Part shown: positions 59,980-64,000 of the stretch, one piece after another | How positions within the stretch are numbered: position 1 is the stretch's first letter | Layout of the letters: every line of letters starts with the position of its first letter | Origin: Methanobacteriota archaeon | GTDB lineage: Archaea; Thermoplasmatota; Poseidoniia; Poseidoniales; Poseidoniaceae | DNA: 64,000 nucleotides | Assembly: GCA_002720095.2 (NCBI GenBank) | Contig: PBGP02000009.1 | Location: 56,001-120,000, forward strand | Reading direction: 5' to 3' | Program-made: the position numbers and the translations under genes | The notes under the pieces: model-generated | What the model saw: the letters and a program-made list of their open reading frames with translations, nothing else | What the model was told of the DNA's origin: nothing | The model's database searches: none

Positions 59980-61671
59980 CTAATCACCTCTGTTATTTTT
60001 CCACCATTTTTTGATAAATTCTGCCGTGGGGCCTTGCAAAGTTTCAATTTTCGAATTCGCGAAAAGTTCTAGCGAACCAATCTCCTCTCGTGATGCTTTG
60101 CCCATGCAGAGTATATTTTTAGGTATGGGTAGCGAGTTTTCTATCCATGCCCTCGCAGATGACGGTGAGGATAAAAGTAAAACATCATTTTTCTGGATTT
60201 CAATCGGAGGTACCTGTTTAGATTTATTTTCGTAACCAACCCAAGTATTCACATCGAATCCCAAATTTTTTAAATTATTTGTAAATTCTAATGATGCAAC
60301 ATCAGAGCGTGGAATCATTAACAGTGTCTTTGGTTCAATTTTTTCAATAATATAATCTGTTAACTCAGAGGAATTTCTAGATTTAGCACAAATTGAAACA
60401 GTCACTCCTCGCATAAAACAAGCTCTGGCGGTTCCTTCACCAATTGCTAACCATTGAATTCGATTTAAATCATTATTTTCTTTAGCAACTTCGATAGCAC
60501 ATTTTGCAGCAAATGGAGATGTTAATACTAGAACAGGCCATTTATCTCTAGAAAGATTATAATCTAAAAAATTGGTTGGCCAATAATCTGGTTTAGAAAT
60601 TAGATCTAATACTGGTTGATTGATTACGTTTATACCTCCATTTTTTAGTACCAAGGATAATCGTTCAGAGTTGAGAGTCGAAATCAATTTTGGGCCTTTA
60701 GTAATTCTAACATCCGAATCTGGTGTGATCTTAGGTAGAGTAATTTTAAGATCTTTTAAATTTCCTTCAAATACCATATTTTTAAACTTCAAACCTTGAC
60801 AACTTATACTTCTCCAATTTTCAGGAGAAATACTTACAGATACTTTATTTTTTGTGACTTTGATTCCTGCAGGAAATAGACATCCTCCTCCGATAGAAGA
60901 TAAAATTTCACGCTCATTGGTAACATCAGACTCAGTTTGTAAATCATTAAGAACTTCTCTCAAACATTTCAACTTTTTGTAATTTTTAGTTTTGCAATGA
61001 ATAGAAATGGCCCCTTGTCCAGGAGCTGTTGGCCACTCATTTTCACTAATTCTTAAGGCATTAAGCTTTAAAACCCACGGTTTTAAAGCATCTACACTGT
61101 ATAATCTTTCCAAACCTATTTCGGCAAGAATAATTGCATCAACTCTCCCTTCTTTTAATCTTTTTAGCCTTGTTTCAATTTGTCCTCTGACAGCTATTGG
61201 TATAATGTCTGGTCTCTGCTTTAGAAGAAATGATTGCCGTCTGCCTGAAGCAGTTCCAACCATCCCTCCTTTGGGAATATATTTTAGAACTTCAGAGATG
61301 TTATGGTGTTTATCGTTGTTTAGTAAATCCTCGAGGTTTTGCTGAATTAAATTGCAATTTGTAATTAGTATGTCTGCAGTTGAACCTCGTTTAAGATAGG
61401 CTAGGTTCTTAATTTCTTCACTATTTTTGATTGGAACATCCTTACTAGAATGAACCGCAATGTCAATATTTTCAGAAATAATTTCGGTGTCGATAGAATA
61501 GATAAATTGCCCCACAGATGATGATAAATCACCTCCTAATGATCTATCTCCATCGGATGAAATCCCTATTATTTTAGTCTTGTAACCATTTAATTCGAGT
61601 AAGTCACTTACTTTATTAGCTTGCCACATTGCCAGTGTAGATTTTCTAGTTCCGATTCTTATCACTGTCAA
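59980..61671 (-). CDS. hemCD: Fused porphobilinogen deaminase and uroporphyrinogen III synthase
   Basis: A 563-residue fusion. Residues 1 to ~310 are HemC: RIGTRKSTLAMWQANKV, the GTASGRRQSFLLKQRPDI segment, TAPGQGAISIHC, and the dipyrromethane-cofactor cysteine Cys264 in GGGCLFPAG. Residues ~330 to 563 are HemD (WPVLVLTSPFAAKCAIE, WLAIGEGTARAC, LLLSSPSSARAW, CMGKASREEI). Fusing the two channels the unstable hydroxymethylbilane to ring closure. The start is TTG overlapping the hemA TGA. Confidence 0.93.
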   Translation of the reverse strand: MTVIRIGTRKSTLAMWQANKVSDLLELNGYKTKIIGISSDGDRSLGGDLSSSVGQFIYSIDTEIISENIDIAVHSSKDVPIKNSEEIKNLAYLKRGSTADILITNCNLIQQNLEDLLNNDKHHNISEVLKYIPKGGMVGTASGRRQSFLLKQRPDIIPIAVRGQIETRLKRLKEGRVDAIILAEIGLERLYSVDALKPWVLKLNALRISENEWPTAPGQGAISIHCKTKNYKKLKCLREVLNDLQTESDVTNEREILSSIGGGCLFPAGIKVTKNKVSVSISPENWRSISCQGLKFKNMVFEGNLKDLKITLPKITPDSDVRITKGPKLISTLNSERLSLVLKNGGINVINQPVLDLISKPDYWPTNFLDYNLSRDKWPVLVLTSPFAAKCAIEVAKENNDLNRIQWLAIGEGTARACFMRGVTVSICAKSRNSSELTDYIIEKIEPKTLLMIPRSDVASLEFTNNLKNLGFDVNTWVGYENKSKQVPPIEIQKNDVLLLSSPSSARAWIENSLPIPKNILCMGKASREEIGSLELFANSKIETLQGPTAEFIKKWWKNNRGD

Positions 61672-63041
61672 GATGTTGCCTCCGAAAGAGCCGATAGTCC
61701 GTTGATACGAATAATCGCCTCAGTCACATCAAAGGCCGCTCTCTTAAGAAGAATTGGATTAATAGGCCTGCTAGTTGAGAGAACCATTTTATCAAGTTCT
61801 TCAGCGCTAAAAGGACCTTTTTGATTACAAATCCACGTTGCTATCTCTCTGGAAAAGGCACCTAGTTCGTTAACAGAGTCCCCTACATTTTTCGATAACT
61901 CCCATTGTTTTGATAAACTTTCTAGAGTTTGATAAATATGGGCTCTGAATTTTGCCTGAACCCTATCGGTTAAAGCCATCATAAATCTAGATTGTATATC
62001 GTCAATCATAGAGTTACTCTGATTAATTATGCTAGAATAGTCCCATTCAACCCCTAAATTATGTGCGACTTTTATCCAATGTTCCATTCCAAGAAGATGT
62101 TGCGACTCATCAGTACCTGAAATATCTACAGATGGTGGCCATGAAAAATCCATTATTTTACAAGGACCCGTATATGGAACTGGATTAGATTCACAAAATG
62201 TGGGCTCAACATTACGAATTGTAGAAATTATCAATGCGGATTCTATCGGAGAAGATTTCCATTCTTCAAAAGAGATTATTGATACTTTTTTAGAAATTTC
62301 ATTATTTCGAGCAGCAGCTTTTTTTGGGTTTCTAGAGATTACAGTGATGTTTTCTTGATTTAACGAGAGTAGTGTTTCAACTGCTTTAGTTCCCATTTCC
62401 CCAAATCCCAGCACAATATTATGAACTTGAGTATCATTAGACAATACTTCTTCTATGGCATTAGTTGCTAAGTTCAGCATAGATTCTGTAGTTTGAGTGA
62501 AACCAAACTCTCTCCTTAAAACTCTGTTTGCTGAGATAACATGATTAAAGAATGAGCTGTTGACATCGCTGATTAAATTGTGTTTCCTGTGCCATGCAAC
62601 CGAGCCTCTAAATTGTGACATTACTTGCAATTCACCTATCATAAAAGAGTCTAATCCACTACAGACTTTAACCAATTGACGCCATACATCAATTCCAGAA
62701 TGGTGATTGAAGGGAGCATGATTTAATTTACTAACACTTAGAACACTAGACTCTAGTTGGATACTGTCGATTCCGAATCCCACATAAAGTACTCTGTTAC
62801 AAGTAGATAATTCAAATATATCCGTATTGATTTGTTCACGAATTTTTAGATTATTTTCTAATCTTTGTTTTTTCGATAATCCTTCAGTAGTTAATTTCTT
62901 TACAAATTCAACATTACTTGAATTTAATTTTATTGAAATCATACTAACACTATCAATCAAGGACTGTGCATTAACTGATTTACCATTAATCTCATGAACA
63001 GGAGGTTCCTTTAGAAATTTTGTTAAATCTATTTTAGGCAT
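61668..63041 (-). CDS. hemA: Glutamyl-tRNA reductase
   Basis: About 457 residues from the ATG at 63041. The thioester-forming cysteine lies in ELSTCNRVLYVGF (Cys81). GLDSFMIGELQVMSQFRGSVAWHRKHN and the NADPH-site VLGFGEMGTKAVETLLS are typical. It reduces glutamyl-tRNA(Glu) to glutamate-1-semialdehyde, the first step of the C5 pathway. Other possible starts are a TTG at 63056, 7 bases after GGAGGG, and a GTG at 63071. The N-terminus before the usual domain start is about 33 residues longer than in most HemA. Confidence 0.95.
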   Translation of the reverse strand: MPKIDLTKFLKEPPVHEINGKSVNAQSLIDSVSMISIKLNSSNVEFVKKLTTEGLSKKQRLENNLKIREQINTDIFELSTCNRVLYVGFGIDSIQLESSVLSVSKLNHAPFNHHSGIDVWRQLVKVCSGLDSFMIGELQVMSQFRGSVAWHRKHNLISDVNSSFFNHVISANRVLRREFGFTQTTESMLNLATNAIEEVLSNDTQVHNIVLGFGEMGTKAVETLLSLNQENITVISRNPKKAAARNNEISKKVSIISFEEWKSSPIESALIISTIRNVEPTFCESNPVPYTGPCKIMDFSWPPSVDISGTDESQHLLGMEHWIKVAHNLGVEWDYSSIINQSNSMIDDIQSRFMMALTDRVQAKFRAHIYQTLESLSKQWELSKNVGDSVNELGAFSREIATWICNQKGPFSAEELDKMVLSTSRPINPILLKRAAFDVTEAIIRINGLSALSEATS

Positions 63042-63071
63042 ACCTAAATTATTCAATTCGGTTCCCTCCAC

Positions 63072-63369
63072 ACTTATCCGTAACGTTCACCCTTATGAAG
63101 GTCTTTTTTTTAGGTTCAAAAAATCTAATAAATTAGCATAAGAATTTTACTTTTTAGGATGTAATGATTTAGAATTTGAATCTAAAGTTTTGATTTTAAT
63201 AATATTAAAACCCATTCTTTAGATTGGTTCTTGTGCAGAATTGGGATTGAGTCAACTAGTTAACTAAGTTCTATATTTTTACAATTTAATTTTAACCATA
63301 TTGATTATAAAAGTACTGCATGGATCTAACATCACCAATCGATTTAAACTAAAAGGTTTCACCCTATGA
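63072..63369. other. Divergent intergenic region between hemA and the DUF418 gene
   Basis: About 300 bases of AT-rich DNA with no reading frame that I trust. It should hold the heme-operon promoter (minus strand) and the DUF418 promoter (plus strand). Several T- and A-rich tracts are present. I see no tRNA-like or palindromic structure. Confidence 0.6.
63306..63312 (+). promoter_or_regulatory. TATA-box-like element for the DUF418 gene
   Basis: TATAAAA at this site would place a transcription start near 63335, about 35 bases before the first candidate ATG. Position and composition fit an archaeal promoter; not otherwise tested. Confidence 0.35.
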
Positions 63370-64000
63370 ATGATAAATTCTCAAAGTTTGGCCAAAACTA
63401 TGGAAATAGAGTCTAGCACTACCAAAAGCTCCTTTCAAGAGCGAATTACTCACCTTGACACTATACGCGGTGTTGCGGTGATGGGGATTTTAATCATGAA
63501 TTCCGTTGCTTTTTTCCTAGGAAGTGTGGCCTATTTTGACATATCGTTTCCAGAGAATCCAAATCGGTTTGACTGGCTGGTAGCAATTCTAGGGGAAGTA
63601 TTCGCGGATCAGAAATTTATGGCGCTTTTTTCTCTGCTTTTTGGATCCAGTATACTTCTTTTCTGTGAACGGGCCGAGGCAAAAGGATACTCTTCGACTA
63701 GGCTGAGTTTATGGCGTAATTTTCTTCTCTTCCAAATTGGATGTTTTCATGCTATGTTGTGGGAGGGAGATGTCTTGATAGTGTATGCTATCTGTGCTCC
63801 TGTTTTACTAATATGCAGAAAATTTTCTCCAACAATCCTCATTTGCCTCGGATGCCTAGTTTACTTAACACAGGTGATTGTCAATTGGTATCTGCTTGCT
63901 ACAGTAGGGCCCGCGGGCTTCCGAATGGTTTGGGATAATTCATATTTAGAGAATCCATCAACGGATATTGAGTTAATTGGACTTGGTATTATGTATGAAA
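63370..64000 (+). CDS. DUF418/YeiB-type membrane protein (partial)
   Basis: The frame is open to the right edge, so only about 210 N-terminal residues are seen. HLDTIRGVAVMGILIMN is the hallmark of the YeiB/DUF418 family, followed by MALFSLLFGSSILLF and NFLLFQIGCFHAMLWEGDVLIVYA. The family has about 8-10 helices and unknown function, possibly transport. Two ATGs (63370, 63400) could start it. Two hand-counted lines have 29 and 23 G+C out of 60 (48% and 38%), whereas a line inside hemA has 13, so its composition differs from its neighbours. Confidence 0.85.
   Translation, partial: MINSQSLAKTMEIESSTTKSSFQERITHLDTIRGVAVMGILIMNSVAFFLGSVAYFDISFPENPNRFDWLVAILGEVFADQKFMALFSLLFGSSILLFCERAEAKGYSSTRLSLWRNFLLFQIGCFHAMLWEGDVLIVYAICAPVLLICRKFSPTILICLGCLVYLTQVIVNWYLLATVGPAGFRMVWDNSYLENPSTDIELIGLGIMYE

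Noticed and set aside
63741..63938. A 65-residue reading frame near the right end
   Set aside because: It is in another frame inside the DUF418 gene, whose frame matches the YeiB family.
1..64000. CRISPR arrays, insertion sequences, tRNA or rRNA genes
   Set aside because: No regularly spaced repeats, transposase-like frames or cloverleaf-like intergenic stretches were seen by eye; intergenic gaps are almost all under 180 bases.

Overview
The window looks like a piece of an AT-rich, probably aerobic marine archaeon, most likely from the Marine Group II/III (Poseidoniales-like, Thermoplasmatota) lineages. The archaeal signature is direct: ribosomal protein L15e, initiation factor aIF1A, a RIO1 kinase, a Dim2/Pno1-type KH protein, an archaeal RNase Z and a Nuo/Fpo complex with NuoJ split in two. 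The marine Group II/III placement is an inference from the AT-rich composition, the large CARDB-type surface proteins and the oxygen-dependent heme genes. No rRNA, tRNA, CRISPR or insertion sequence was recognised.

Layout. 1-4201: two divergent cell-surface proteins; the left one is cut by the window edge and carries a cupredoxin-like domain. 4202-7746: the translation/ribosome-biogenesis set KH protein, RIO1 kinase and aIF1A, interrupted by an opposing MFS transporter. 7783-19756: a 12-gene complex I operon on the minus strand (nuoA, B, C, D, H, I, J1, J2, K, L, M, N) without the NuoEFG electron-input module. 19854-35061: five large or membrane-anchored surface genes, including a 1512-residue subtilisin-like protease and a 1570-residue secreted protein. 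35138-40452: oligopeptidase B, RNase Z, a PRC-barrel protein, L15e and a voltage-gated K+ channel. 40553-51017: an accessory mix of an ABC exporter, small membrane proteins, an HDAC-family hydrolase, a CoA-binding protein, an NTF2-like protein, an acetyltransferase, a DoxX-like protein, an SPPY-type DNA methyltransferase and a peroxiredoxin. 51086-54472: an anchored SGNH-type sugar esterase and an ABA4-like membrane protein. 54482-63071: a heme operon, hemA-hemCD-hemB-hemL-hemE-hemF-hemY. 63370-64000: the start of a DUF418 membrane protein with higher G+C.

How the genes work together. The heme operon encodes the route from glutamyl-tRNA to protoporphyrin IX by the classical coproporphyrinogen/protoporphyrin branch, including oxygen-requiring HemF. 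This contrasts with the siroheme-dependent route usual in archaea. Only ferrochelatase is not seen. Complex I would feed a respiratory chain whose cytochromes need that heme. The surface proteases, oligopeptidase and sugar esterase fit a heterotroph that degrades proteins and decorated polysaccharides.

Translation starts inside operons are often preceded by GGTGAT-like Shine-Dalgarno sequences, and TTG or GTG starts are common. Where this pattern conflicted with the longest reading frame I used the Shine-Dalgarno-supported start. All family assignments come from reading motifs by eye; none was tested by a database search.
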